Shown here one piece after another: positions 17,098 to 27,119 of a stretch of DNA of 64,000 nt. Both the position numbers and the translations under genes were made by a program. The notes beneath the pieces were generated by a model. That model had not been told where the DNA came from and did not search any database. It saw nothing but the letters and a program-made list of their open reading frames with translations. The stretch lies in contig NZ_CP026947.1 in the NCBI RefSeq assembly GCF_003065405.1, positions 744,001 through 808,000 on the forward strand, given 5' to 3'. How positions within the stretch are numbered: position 1 is the stretch's first letter; each line of letters starts with the position of its first letter. Source of the DNA: Corynebacterium yudongzhengii. GTDB lineage: Bacteria; Actinomycetota; Actinomycetes; Mycobacteriales; Mycobacteriaceae.

Positions 17098-17874
17098 GTG
17101 GCTAAGCATCGTCGCCAGTCCGCAAACACCACCGCCCGTCGTTTCGTCGCCGCTACGGCCGCCGCTGCCGGCCTCGGCCTGCTCGCCCCCGGCGCCGCCA
17201 CCGCCGCCGAGGTGCACGTGCCCAACACCGACATCTCCTTCAACGTCGAGGGCATCGAGAATGTTCCGGGCATCGCTAACATCCCGGGCATCGAGAACTA
17301 CATCCCGGAGCTCGCCGGCCAGGGCACCGATTTCACCGGTGCTGCGCTGAACGACATCGTCGAGCAGGTCAAGAACCACCCGATCGTCGCGCAGGTCCCG
17401 GGCCTGGCCGAGAAGATCGATAGCATCGCGGCTGAGTACGGCTACACCTCTGAGACCGTCACCCCGGCTGCCACCACTACCTCCGGCTCCGCCCCGGCTG
17501 GTTCGGCCGCCGTGTCCTCCGCCCCGACCTCCACCGGCCAGGCTGTCGTCGACGCTGCCCGCTCCAAGATCGGCGCTCCCTACGCATGGGGCGCGGCTGG
17601 CCCGAATTCCTTCGACTGCTCCGGCCTGACCTCCTGGGCCTACGCCCAGGCTGGCAAGCAGATCCCGCGCACCTCGCAGGCGCAGGCTGCCGGCGGCCAG
17701 CAGGTCTCCCTCAATGACCTGCAGCCGGGCGACATCATCGCATACTACTCGGGCGCGTCCCACGTCGGCATCTACACCGGCAACGGCACCATCATCGACG
17801 CCCTGAACTCCGGCACCCCGGTTCAGGAGCGCCCGCTGGATTACATGCCGATCCACTCCGCGGTCCGCTTCTAG
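17098..17874 (+). CDS. nlpC: Secreted NlpC/P60 peptidoglycan endopeptidase
   Basis: Cuts D-Glu-mDAP bonds in wall peptides during growth and separation. 258 residues: Sec signal peptide (about 1-37, ending ATAA), a spacer rich in VPGIANIPGIE-like repeats (about 45-115), an Ala/Ser/Thr-rich linker, and the NlpC/P60 domain (about 145-258). The catalytic Cys is C174 in FDCSGL and the His is H222 in SHVGIY. The third position, His in the neighbouring paralogue, is Asp234 here (TIIDALNSG). GTG start with GGAG about 8 nt upstream. Long upstream leader with 11-bp-period repeats suggesting MtrA control. Confidence 0.93.
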   Translation: MAKHRRQSANTTARRFVAATAAAAGLGLLAPGAATAAEVHVPNTDISFNVEGIENVPGIANIPGIENYIPELAGQGTDFTGAALNDIVEQVKNHPIVAQVPGLAEKIDSIAAEYGYTSETVTPAATTTSGSAPAGSAAVSSAPTSTGQAVVDAARSKIGAPYAWGAAGPNSFDCSGLTSWAYAQAGKQIPRTSQAQAAGGQQVSLNDLQPGDIIAYYSGASHVGIYTGNGTIIDALNSGTPVQERPLDYMPIHSAVRF

Positions 17875-17887
17875 CTGATCGCACCAT

Positions 17888-17922
17888 GATGCCCGCCCGC
17901 TTTCTGCAGGGGGGCATCTTTT
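17888..17922 (+). terminator. Terminator between the two NlpC/P60 genes
   Basis: GATGCCCGCC pairs with GGGGGGCATC, followed by TTTT. Confidence 0.75.
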
Positions 17923-17945
17923 CTGTTGCCCCGAGTGGCTTTGGC

Positions 17946-17962
17946 CGTGACCTTGTCGTAAT
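17946..17962 (+). promoter_or_regulatory. Direct repeat CGTGAC-N5-CGTAAT before the second NlpC/P60 gene
   Basis: Hexamers with an 11-bp period, like those upstream of nlpC. It lies about 57 bp before the ATG, in a short intergenic region that must also hold the promoter. Confidence 0.4.
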
Positions 17963-18018
17963 ATTTCCTTCTATCAACGCTGCCCCCTTATTGCTCTTCC
18001 AAGGATCACTTGATACCT

Positions 18019-19206
18019 ATGCGTTCCCCGTCTTTCTCCGGCAAAATGGCCGGCACCTCCCTCATCGCGTGTCTCACCGTCGGCGGCACCTTAACGGCTG
18101 TGCCCGTCGCTGGTGCAGATGACACCGAGGTCCTTTTCACCCAGCTCGAGGAGATCTCCCGCGAGGCTTCCGCCAAGAATGAGGAGGTCCTCGCCCTCGA
18201 AGTCGAGATTGATAAGACCGAGGACGCCATCGCGGAGTCGGAGGCACGCGTCGCGGAGTCGCAGGAAGAGATCGACAAGTCCCAGGAGGCTGTCGACGCC
18301 GCCGAGTCCGAGTCCACCGATGCCAGCAAGGCCGCCGAAGAGGCGGACCGGCTGGCCCGCGAGGCCCGCTCCGCGCAGGAAGCCGTGCGCGATGAGCTCG
18401 ATAACCTCGCTGGCGCCCGTTACCGCGGCGTGTACATCGACCCGCTGACCAACGCGGTCTCGGCGAGCGATCCGGCAGCGATGGTCGATCGCGTCTCCTA
18501 CATGAGCCTGCTTGCCGACGACGCCACCGCCCACCTCCAGGACCTGGAGGAAGAAAACCGCCGCACCGCCCAGGCAGCCAGCCAGGCTCACGCCGCCGTC
18601 GCCGAGGCGAACTGGTCGCAGTCCGTGGTCGATCGCGCCCACGAGGACCTGTCGGCAGCGCACGAGGATTTGAAGAACGAGCAGGCCTCCCTCGAGGAGC
18701 ACCGCGCGGCCCTGGAAGAGCAGCGCGCCTCCCTCGAGGTCGAGCAGGCTGACCTCGAGACCCAGATCTCCGATGTCCAATCCCGCGTCGACGGCTTAAG
18801 CCCCGCCGATTTGGATCGCTGGCAGAACCGCTTCGGCTCCAGCGAGATCGCCCCGTCCTCGGTGAGCTCCGACGGTGTGGTGGGAGCGGCGATGTCGCAG
18901 ATCGGCAAGCCCTACGGCTGGGGCGCGACCGGCCCGAACGCCTACGACTGCTCCGGTCTGATGTACTGGGCCTTCCAGCAGCAGGGCAAGACGATTCCGC
19001 GGACCTCGGCAGCGCAGGTCTCCGGCGGCCAGCCGGTCTCCCGCGGCGAGCTCCAGCCCGGCGACATCGTCGGCTTCTACCCGGGTGTGACCCACGTGGG
19101 CATGTACATCGGCAACGGTCAGGTGGTGCACGCCTCCGACTACGGTACCCCGGTAGGGGTTGCCAGCCTGGACAGCATGCCTTTCGCGGGTGCCGCTCGC
19201 TACTAG
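18019..19206 (+). CDS. Secreted NlpC/P60 endopeptidase with N-terminal coiled coil
   Basis: RipA-like wall hydrolase of the C. glutamicum Cg2401 type. 395 residues from the ATG at 18019: signal peptide (about 1-33, ending VAGA), a long coiled coil (about 35-260, many Glu/Ala/Lys heptads) that probably restrains or positions the enzyme, and the NlpC/P60 domain (about 288-395). The triad is C311 in YDCSGL, H359 in THVGMY and H371 in VVHASD. A TTG nine bases earlier (18010) lies closer to the AAGGA at 18000 and is a possible alternative start. It follows nlpC with its own terminator-separated promoter; the two catalytic domains are close paralogues. Confidence 0.92.
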   Translation: MRSPSFSGKMAGTSLIACLTVGGTLTAVPVAGADDTEVLFTQLEEISREASAKNEEVLALEVEIDKTEDAIAESEARVAESQEEIDKSQEAVDAAESESTDASKAAEEADRLAREARSAQEAVRDELDNLAGARYRGVYIDPLTNAVSASDPAAMVDRVSYMSLLADDATAHLQDLEEENRRTAQAASQAHAAVAEANWSQSVVDRAHEDLSAAHEDLKNEQASLEEHRAALEEQRASLEVEQADLETQISDVQSRVDGLSPADLDRWQNRFGSSEIAPSSVSSDGVVGAAMSQIGKPYGWGATGPNAYDCSGLMYWAFQQQGKTIPRTSAAQVSGGQPVSRGELQPGDIVGFYPGVTHVGMYIGNGQVVHASDYGTPVGVASLDSMPFAGAARY

Positions 19207-19219
19207 CCGCAGCACGGGT

Positions 19220-19225
19220 TAGCCT
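19220..19225 (+). promoter_or_regulatory. -10 box TAGCCT of pimB, leaderless
   Basis: TAGCCT is followed by 6 nt and the ATG at 19232. No Shine-Dalgarno sequence is present. Confidence 0.45.
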
Positions 19226-19231
19226 GAGTTC

Positions 19232-20359
19232 ATGGCCCGAACGCTGCTGGTAACCAATGACTTTCCCCCGACCATCGGGGGCATTCAGTCGTACCTGCGC
19301 GATTTCGTCGAGACCCTACCGGCCGACGACATCGTCGTGTTCGCCTCCACGCAAAACGCCAGCGAGGCCACGCGCTTCGACGCCCGCGCCGACTACCGCA
19401 TCGTCCGCTGGCCGCGGATGGTCATGCTGCCGACCTCCTCGACCGTGGAGGCGATGAGCGCCACCATCGAGGAATTCGGCATCGAGACGGTCTGGTTCGG
19501 TGCCAGCGCCCCGTTAGGATTGCTTGCCGACGCCGCCCGCCACGCCGGCGCCCGCCGCATCGTCGCTAGCACCCACGGCCACGAGGTGGGCTGGGCCAAA
19601 GCCCCCGGTGCCCGTCAGCTGCTGCGCCGTATTGGGGGCCGCGTGGACGTCGTCACCTATATCTCCGACTACACGCGCCGCCGTATCCAGCCCGCACTCG
19701 GCGATCACCCCGAATACGTCGCGCTGCCCTCGGGCGTCGACACGGAGTACTTCCAGCCCATCGACCCCGCCGAGCGCGCCCAGATCCGCAGCCGTCATGG
19801 TTTCGGCGCGGAGCCGCTCGTCGTGTGCATTTCCCGCTTGGTGCGCCGCAAGGGGCAGGACCAGTTGCTGCGGGCGTGGCCGGAGGTTATGCGCCGGCAC
19901 CCGGATGCCCGTCTCGTCATCGTCGGTGAGGGCCCTTATAGGCCTCGGTTGCGCCGCATGGCGCGCGAGTTGCCCAAGCGCGCCGTGACCTTTACCGGCG
20001 CCATGGAACGCAGCGCCATGCGCGATCTGCTCGCCGCCGCGGATGTTGCCGCCGTGCCGGCGCGCACCCGCCTCGGCGGCCTGGATGTCGAAGGCCTCGG
20101 CATCGTCTACCTCGAAGCCCAGGCCGCCGGCGTGCCCGTCATCGCCGGTGATTCCGGGGGAGCGCCGGAAACCGTCCGCCCTGATACCGGGGTGGTGGTC
20201 CCGGGGCGGGCGACGGACAAGCTGGCGCGGGCCGTCGCCAAGCTTCTCGACGACCCCGCCCGCCGCAAGGAGATGGGCGAGGCGGGGCGTCGCCACGCGG
20301 TGGAGGCGTGGAGCCGCGAGCGGATGGCGAAGCGCCTGGCTGAGGTGCTCAATTACTAG
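19232..20359 (+). CDS. pimB: GDP-mannose-dependent phosphatidylinositol-monomannoside mannosyltransferase (PimB')
   Basis: GT4 (GT-B fold) enzyme at the inner face of the membrane that adds the second mannose to PIM1, on the way to lipomannan. 375 residues: acceptor-binding half with VTNDFPPTIGGIQSYL near the start and STHGHEVGW near 112, donor half with VCISRLVRRKGQD near 200, VIVGEGPYRP near 230, and the E-x7-E motif in DVEGLGIVYLEAQAAG near 287. Identification as PimB' rests on this signature and on the gene order nlpC-nlpC/P60-pimB', the same as in C. glutamicum. Confidence 0.92.
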   Translation: MARTLLVTNDFPPTIGGIQSYLRDFVETLPADDIVVFASTQNASEATRFDARADYRIVRWPRMVMLPTSSTVEAMSATIEEFGIETVWFGASAPLGLLADAARHAGARRIVASTHGHEVGWAKAPGARQLLRRIGGRVDVVTYISDYTRRRIQPALGDHPEYVALPSGVDTEYFQPIDPAERAQIRSRHGFGAEPLVVCISRLVRRKGQDQLLRAWPEVMRRHPDARLVIVGEGPYRPRLRRMARELPKRAVTFTGAMERSAMRDLLAAADVAAVPARTRLGGLDVEGLGIVYLEAQAAGVPVIAGDSGGAPETVRPDTGVVVPGRATDKLARAVAKLLDDPARRKEMGEAGRRHAVEAWSRERMAKRLAEVLNY

Positions 20360-20444
20360 CGCCGCATGGCCTATGGGCGCCGGAAAGATTGAAAGGTATA
20401 TCCTTTCCAAGGATCATTAGTCAGCACCGAGCAACAGGGGATGA

Positions 20445-21404
20445 ATGGATACGCAGGACCCGAGGCCCACGATCGGCTTCGACATCGGGGGTACCAACCT
20501 GCGTGCCGGCGTGGTGGACGCCGCCGGACGGGTGCTGAATAGCTCGTCGACCCCGACCCCGCGCAGCGCGGAGGAGCTCGAGGACGCGATTGTGGACCTG
20601 GCGAGAGAGGTCGGCGAGGGTTTTTCCGTCGGCGCGATTGGCCTGGCCATCGCGGGTTTTTTGGACCCCGAGTGCGAGACCGTGCGCTTTGCCCCGCATT
20701 TGCCTTGGCGCGATACCCCGGTGCGCTCCCGGCTCGCCGAAAGGCTCGACGTGCCGGTGCGTCTCGAACACGACGCAAATTCGGCCGCGTGGGGCGAGTA
20801 CCGCTTCGGCGCCGGCCAGGGGGCGGGGACGTGGGTGCTCTTTGCGGTCGGTACCGGTATTGGTGCGACGCTGATGATCGACGGCGAGTTCTACCGCGGG
20901 GCCTTCGGCACGGCGCCGGAGTTCGGCCACCTCACCGTCGTGCCGGGGCCTGGCGGCCGCCTGTGCTCCTGCGGCAAGAAGGGCTGCTTGGAGCGCTACG
21001 CTTCGGGTACCGCGCTCGTCGATACGGCTCGGGAGCTGGCTGGCCGCTATCCGACGGCCGCGCTCGCCCGCGATATCGCCACCGGCGGCGATGTCACCGG
21101 CACCACGGTCATGGAAGACGCCGGCCGGGGCGATCCGCTGGCTCGCGCCGTCATCAACGACTTCGCCGACTGGCTGGGCGTGGGCCTAAGCTTCGTCGCC
21201 GACGTGCTCGATCCGGAGCTCATCGTGTTAGGCGGGGGAGTAGCCGGCGATGCCGCGCTCTTCCTCGAGCGCGCGAGCGAAGGCATGGCCCAGACGATGG
21301 TCGGCGCCGGGCATCGCCCCCGCCCCCGCCTGGCGACCGCCCAGCTCGGCGGGCGGGCCGGTATGATCGGCGTAGCCGACTTAGCGCGTTTTTCGATTCA
21401 CTAA
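20445..21404 (+). CDS. glk: ROK-family glucokinase
   Basis: Phosphorylates glucose to glucose 6-phosphate with ATP. 319 residues. GFDIGGTNLR near the N-terminus binds phosphate; EHDANSAAWGEY (about 108-119) holds the catalytic Asp; the ROK zinc site is EFGHLTVV followed by CSCGKKGCLE (about 164-190). The ATG at 20445 gives the ROK N-terminus; an ATG four bases earlier is out of frame. GGGG before the start is a weak ribosome site. It is followed 24 bp later by plsC, so the two may be co-transcribed. Glucomannokinase activity cannot be excluded from sequence. Confidence 0.92.
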   Translation: MDTQDPRPTIGFDIGGTNLRAGVVDAAGRVLNSSSTPTPRSAEELEDAIVDLAREVGEGFSVGAIGLAIAGFLDPECETVRFAPHLPWRDTPVRSRLAERLDVPVRLEHDANSAAWGEYRFGAGQGAGTWVLFAVGTGIGATLMIDGEFYRGAFGTAPEFGHLTVVPGPGGRLCSCGKKGCLERYASGTALVDTARELAGRYPTAALARDIATGGDVTGTTVMEDAGRGDPLARAVINDFADWLGVGLSFVADVLDPELIVLGGGVAGDAALFLERASEGMAQTMVGAGHRPRPRLATAQLGGRAGMIGVADLARFSIH

Positions 21405-21428
21405 AGATTCAGTAAGGAGCCTTTAACG

Positions 21429-22184
21429 GTGCGAAACAAGTGGTATATGCTGTTTAAGGCACTGTTCGGGCCCTGGCTTCACGTGCTGAACCGCCCCGAG
21501 ATCGAAGGCGGCGAGAACATCCCGGACGAGGGCGCGGCCATTTTGGCTTCCAACCACCAGGCGGTCATGGACTCTTTCTACCTGCCGCTCATGGTCAAAC
21601 GGCAGCTGACGTTCCCGGCGAAGAAGGAATACTTCACCGCCCCCGGTCTGGTCGGCTGGATGCAGAAGTTCTTCTTCACCTCGGTGGGCCAGATCCCCGT
21701 CGATCGCACGGCGGCCGACGCCGGCGACGCCACCCTGCAGGCGGCTCGCACCGTCTTCGACCGCGACGACCTCTTCGGCATCTACCCGGAGGGCACCCGC
21801 TCGCCGGATGGGCGCCTGTACAAGGGGCGCACCGGCATGGCGCGCATCGCCATGGCGACCGGGGAGAAGGTGATCCCGGTGGCGATGATCAACACGCGGG
21901 CGGCGAACCCCATCGGCACCTGGGTGCCGCGCCCGGCGAAGGTGAAGATCCGCATCGGTAAACCGATCGACCCGCACGCGTGGGCCGTCGAGAAGGGGCT
22001 CGATCCCACCTCCCGGGAGGTCTCCCGCGCGTTTACCGACCACGTCATGCACACCCTCGCCCACTTGGTCGGCGAGCCCTATGTGGACATGTACGCCAGC
22101 GAGGTCAAGGACTCTCTAGCCGCCGGTCACGGCTACCCCGAAGGCGCGGAGCCGGGCGGTCGGCTCGAGAGAACTTTTGATTAA
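21429..22184 (+). CDS. plsC: 1-acyl-sn-glycerol-3-phosphate acyltransferase (PlsC family)
   Basis: Acylates lysophosphatidate or a related lipid acceptor in the membrane. 251 residues. Block I is NHQAVMDSF (about 39-47), the HX4D catalytic motif; block III is YPEGTRSPDGRLYKG (about 119-133). One weak hydrophobic helix lies at the N-terminus. GTG at 21429 with AAGGAG about 10 nt upstream. Its place after pimB'/glk and before an acyltransferase-3 gene suggests a lipid or glycolipid acylation role; an exact acceptor cannot be given. Confidence 0.9.
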   Translation: MRNKWYMLFKALFGPWLHVLNRPEIEGGENIPDEGAAILASNHQAVMDSFYLPLMVKRQLTFPAKKEYFTAPGLVGWMQKFFFTSVGQIPVDRTAADAGDATLQAARTVFDRDDLFGIYPEGTRSPDGRLYKGRTGMARIAMATGEKVIPVAMINTRAANPIGTWVPRPAKVKIRIGKPIDPHAWAVEKGLDPTSREVSRAFTDHVMHTLAHLVGEPYVDMYASEVKDSLAAGHGYPEGAEPGGRLERTFD

Positions 22185-22281
22185 AACCTGAAGCGTGCGC
22201 GTAAATAGCCCTTTTACCTGCGAAAGCTGCTAGGCTCGGCGCCAACTGACCTTTGAAGACTGGCCAGTGGAGGAGGACGTT

Positions 22282-23451
22282 GTGGCAGCGACCAAGCAAC
22301 GTCTCGCCTGGCCGGATGTGGCCAAGGGGATCTCCATCCTCGGCGTCGTGCTTTTGCACTTAACCATCGCGGTGCCGGATGCGCAGAACTCTTTCCTCGC
22401 GCAGGCGAATAGGATCCTCGATCCACTGCGCATGCCGCTGTTCTTTCTGATCTCCGGGTTCTTCTCCGCCAAGATCCTCAAGTTCAGCTTCCGCGAACTA
22501 TTCACCCGCCGGCTGTGGTTCTTCCTCGTGCCCTACACGATCTGGGTGCCGGTGGAAGTGCGCCTGAAGATGTACGAGACCTCCGCGGTGTTCGACTCCG
22601 AGATGCCGGCGCTCGCCAGCGTTATCGGAAACGTCCTTCTGGGCGTGAACATGGCGTGGTTCCTCTACGCCCTGGTGTGGTTCAACATTTTCTTGTGGGC
22701 GGTGCGCAAGCTGCCGAGCTGGGCGGGCTTCGCGCTATCATTTAGTCCGCTTTTAACCCTGCCCTGGCATTTCGACTATCACATGTTCGGCAAGGCAGTG
22801 CTCTATCTGCCGATTTTCGTGTTCGGTTGCTGTGCCCGTCGATACCTGCGCACCTTCGCCGAACGCTGCCTGCACCCGACCTACCTGGCGGGCACCGCGG
22901 TGCTCTACGCCGTGGGGCTGGCCGTCTTCATCGGCTGGGCGCGTTTCCGGGAGAATAACGAGCTCATTCTGCCGTGGCCCTCGTTCGGGGCGGAGACGAT
23001 CGACACCCCGGCCATCGAGCTGCCGGTGCGCCTGATCACGCAGTTCCTCATGCTCGCCGCGGGGATCACGTTGGCGGTGGTCGTCGCGAAGATTCCGCTA
23101 ATCTCGCCGGCGCTGCAGTTCATTGGCCGCCACACGCTGCCGGTGTATATCGGCCACCCCATCGCGCTGACGGTGCTCTACCACTACACCCAGTACCACC
23201 TGCAGATTCCCGTGTCCGAGGACGCCGACCACTGGATCGGCTCCACCGGCTTCTGGATGGCCGCCACCTTTGCCATCTGCATCATCGGCGGGCTGTCGAT
23301 GTGGGCGCTGTCCCAGATCCCCGTGATCGGCTGGACGGTCACCCCGCCGCCGATTGAGAAGCGTTCTCGGGTGCGCGAGATCTCCACGTCGCGGGGCGAG
23401 CACCCCGGCCAGGCGCAGCCGCAAGAACCCTCGGGCAGAGCGCGCCGATAA
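22282..23451 (+). CDS. Acyltransferase-3 family integral membrane protein
   Basis: 389 residues with about ten membrane helices, matching the OafA/YrhL-type acyltransferase-3 family: the opening WPDVAKGISILGVVLLH carries the family's conserved Lys-Gly and His, and RMPLFFLISGFF follows near residue 55. Members O-acylate sugars or lipids on the outer face. The start is taken as the GTG at 22282, which has AGGAGG 7 nt upstream; a GTG at 22267 is possible. Its last 37 codons overlap the convergent mptC gene by 113 bp. The substrate is unknown; neighbours in lipid and mannan synthesis hint at an envelope glycan. Confidence 0.85.
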   Translation: MAATKQRLAWPDVAKGISILGVVLLHLTIAVPDAQNSFLAQANRILDPLRMPLFFLISGFFSAKILKFSFRELFTRRLWFFLVPYTIWVPVEVRLKMYETSAVFDSEMPALASVIGNVLLGVNMAWFLYALVWFNIFLWAVRKLPSWAGFALSFSPLLTLPWHFDYHMFGKAVLYLPIFVFGCCARRYLRTFAERCLHPTYLAGTAVLYAVGLAVFIGWARFRENNELILPWPSFGAETIDTPAIELPVRLITQFLMLAAGITLAVVVAKIPLISPALQFIGRHTLPVYIGHPIALTVLYHYTQYHLQIPVSEDADHWIGSTGFWMAATFAICIIGGLSMWALSQIPVIGWTVTPPPIEKRSRVREISTSRGEHPGQAQPQEPSGRARR

Positions 23452-24568
23452 ACAGCACGGCCACAGCGATCCAGACGAACGTGTCGCCGACAATGTGCAT
23501 GGCGAGGGTCCAGGTGGCCTCGCGGCCGTCGTCATGCGGCAAGAGCGCGTGCGGTGGAAGAACAGCCGCAACAACGACGACGCCGAGCATGCCCCAAGCG
23601 CCGCGGGAGGTGCGCGCCGCCGCGAGGAAGACGAGCGCGATGACCACCAGCCACACCCAGTGGTGTGACCACGACACCGGCGAGCACAACAGGCTGATCA
23701 GCGAGACCACACTGAGCAGGCCCGCCTGATGACGACGCACCCGCCACGCCGCCACCAGCGCCAGCACAATGACGGTGGGCACGAGCAGCAGCCACAGCGT
23801 ATCGACGGTCTGCGCGTCGAAGACCCGCGACAGCGCGCCCGTGAGGGACTGGTTTTTAGAATAAGACTGGGCGCCGATGCGCTCGGTGTCGACGAGCGTG
23901 GTGCGCAGGTAATGCAGCGTCGCCTCCGGCACGACGAGCGCCGCGGCGGCGGTGGCGGCGAGCGCGCTGCCGGCCATGGTCGCGGCCGAGCGATAATCGC
24001 GCCGGATGAGGAAGAAGACTACAAACACCGCCGGGGTGAGCTTCACGGCGGCCGCGAGCCCGCTGAGCGCGCCGGTGAGGCGGTGTTTCGGCCCCAGCGT
24101 ATCGACGACCACCGCCGCCATGAGTAGCAGGTTGATCTGGCCGAAGGAGATCGTGTCGCGCACCGGCTCGAACAGGGCGGCCAGCGGCAAAAGCCACAGC
24201 GCCAGGACGATAGGTAGGTTAAGGCTGCGCAGCGTGACGACGAGCACGAGCACCAGCGCGGCTAGCGACACCACCGTCATGAGGAAACCGCCGAGCTCCA
24301 CCGAAACCCAGGTCAGAGGGATAAACAGTACGGCGGCCAGCGGGGGATAGGTGAAAGGCAGGGCAGTGTCCTGGACCGAAAAGAGGCGGGTGTAGGGGTT
24401 ATCTCCGGCCAGCACCGCTTCGGCGCCGCTGCGATAGACATGCGTATCCAGGTGGTAGGAGAGACCGATCCCGTCTGCGGAGACATCGATGATCCAGGGC
24501 GCTAAGACGACTAAAGCCAGCGCAACGGGCAGCGGCCAGAGAGACCGCAGGCGGACGTGAAGGGGCAC
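23339..24568 (-). CDS. mptC: Alpha-(1->2) mannosyltransferase, GT87 (MptC-like)
   Basis: Polyprenol-phosphomannose-dependent GT-C enzyme that puts alpha-1,2 mannose branches on lipomannan outside the membrane. 409 residues, about eleven helices; the acidic loop-1 residue lies in YHLDTHVYRSGAEAVL (near 38), with TYPPLAAVLF near 73 and SFGQINLLLM near 140. It starts with a GTG placed 7 nt after a TAGGAT -10 box. The assignment to MptC (NCgl2100 in C. glutamicum) relies on position upstream of the Rv2179c-type gene and aroG; other GT87 enzymes would look alike. Its 3' end overlaps the acyltransferase gene by 113 bp. Confidence 0.82.
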   Translation of the reverse strand: MPLHVRLRSLWPLPVALALVVLAPWIIDVSADGIGLSYHLDTHVYRSGAEAVLAGDNPYTRLFSVQDTALPFTYPPLAAVLFIPLTWVSVELGGFLMTVVSLAALVLVLVVTLRSLNLPIVLALWLLPLAALFEPVRDTISFGQINLLLMAAVVVDTLGPKHRLTGALSGLAAAVKLTPAVFVVFFLIRRDYRSAATMAGSALAATAAAALVVPEATLHYLRTTLVDTERIGAQSYSKNQSLTGALSRVFDAQTVDTLWLLLVPTVIVLALVAAWRVRRHQAGLLSVVSLISLLCSPVSWSHHWVWLVVIALVFLAAARTSRGAWGMLGVVVVAAVLPPHALLPHDDGREATWTLAMHIVGDTFVWIAVAVLFIGALCPRVLAAAPGRGARPATWRSRAPENASQSAAG

Positions 24569-24575
24569 TTAGTAC

Positions 24576-24581
24576 ATCCTA
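24576..24581 (-). promoter_or_regulatory. -10 box TAGGAT of mptC
   Basis: On the minus strand TAGGAT is followed by 7 nt and the GTG at 24568, which fits a leaderless mRNA. Confidence 0.45.
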
Positions 24582-24687
24582 ATCACGTGCTGTGGCGGCT
24601 GCAGATACCCCGTCAGTCGACCTTCTCGAGCCGGCCCGCTACAGTGAATGCGGCTTTCTTAAGAACGGCGAGGCTGGAAAGGCACGC

Positions 24688-25203
24688 GTGCGCTACTTCT
24701 ACGACACGGAGTTCATCGAGGACGGACACACCATCGACCTCGTCTCCATCGGAATCGTCGCCGAGGACGGCCGGGAGTACTACGCCGTATCGACGGAGTT
24801 CGACTCCAATAAGGCCGGCGTCTGGGTGCGCGATAACGTCCTCAATCAGCTGCCCTCACCGAACGATGACGCCTGGCGCGATCGTGCCACCATCCGCGAC
24901 GAGGTGCTTCAGTTTCTTACCGACGCCCCCGGCCCACCCGAGCTCTGGGCCTGGGTGGGTGCCTACGACCACGTGGTCCTCGCGCAGCTCTTCGGCGACA
25001 TGACTGGCCTGCCGCGGAAGCTGCCGAGGTTTACCCACGAGCTCAAGCAATACTGGTCCATGGCGGGGCGCCCGAAGCTGCCGCCGACCCCGCCCGGTGC
25101 GCACGACGCGCTCGTCGATGCCCGGCACAACCTCGCCAAGTTCAACGCCATCGCCGAGGTATTACCCCTGGATCCGAAAAACCGAAGGCTGAGCCCTCAA
25201 TAG
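24688..25203 (+). CDS. DEDD-type 3'-5' exoribonuclease, Rv2179c family
   Basis: 171 residues, close to the Rv2179c of M. tuberculosis, a 3'-overhang-trimming RNase of the RNase H fold. The opening RYFYDTEFIEDG holds the first acidic pair (D6, E8), WVGAYDHV near 90 the third acid, and HDALVDARHNLAKF near 140 the final His and Asp. The GTG at 24688 with GGAAAGG 5 nt upstream matches the short N-terminus of Rv2179c; a longer frame from 24592 has no support. It lies 27 bp before aroG on the same strand, a pairing also seen in mycobacteria. Confidence 0.9.
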   Translation: MRYFYDTEFIEDGHTIDLVSIGIVAEDGREYYAVSTEFDSNKAGVWVRDNVLNQLPSPNDDAWRDRATIRDEVLQFLTDAPGPPELWAWVGAYDHVVLAQLFGDMTGLPRKLPRFTHELKQYWSMAGRPKLPPTPPGAHDALVDARHNLAKFNAIAEVLPLDPKNRRLSPQ

Positions 25204-26619
<1,416 letters not shown>

Positions 26620-26663
26620 GTCCTGGGGTTGGTGGGCTGGCTGTTCGGCTGGTTGGCTGTTCG

Positions 26664-26694
26664 GCTGGTCGAAAGGGGGGCGAATTCGACCAGC
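26664..26694. repeat. Inverted repeat of the CTGGTCGAA family, copy 1
   Basis: GCTGGTCGAA pairs with TTCGACCAGC over an 11-bp loop. TTAGCGCTCTATAG follows, as in copy 2. Confidence 0.75.
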
Positions 26695-26859
26695 TTTAGC
26701 GCTCTATAGCGGGCTCAGACGGTGGCGGCTGTGTGGCTACGGATCACGCGTCACACCAGTCTCGTACGCTTCTTCGATCCCGCCTGTCACTGCGCAGGGC
26801 TTGCGGTGGTGCTTCCGTGATCGTTGGGTGTGCGCCTGGGCTACGGTTCTACATGCAAC

Positions 26860-26953
26860 GCTAGCGCTGGTCGAAAGGAGGCGCTCCGAAAGGAGTCCCG
26901 CGCGGTCGAAAGGAAGAGTCCTTTATATGGGGGCGAATTCGACCAGCGCTAGC
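26860..26953. repeat. Inverted repeat of the CTGGTCGAA family, copy 2
   Basis: GCTAGCGCTGGTCGAA and TTCGACCAGCGCTAGC form a perfect 16-bp stem around 62 bp that itself contains GGTCGAAAGGA repeats. CGCTCTATATAG follows. Confidence 0.85.
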
Positions 26954-27029
26954 GCTCTATATAGATGTGGGAGGCTCAGCCCGGGTCGCGGTTGGTTCCC
27001 TGCCCTTCTGTGACGCTCGAACACAAATG

Positions 27030-27119
27030 CTTGAAGGAAGAACCTTGAAGGACGCCAAATCAGGCCATTTTCTCGTGCAAAACCTTGAAGGGCGCGCCCC
27101 TCAAGCATCTTCCTTCAAG
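27030..27119. repeat. Inverted repeat CTTGAAGGAAG/CTTCCTTCAAG
   Basis: An 11-bp perfect inverted repeat 90 bp end to end, with two extra direct copies of CCTTGAAGG between the arms. Confidence 0.65.
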
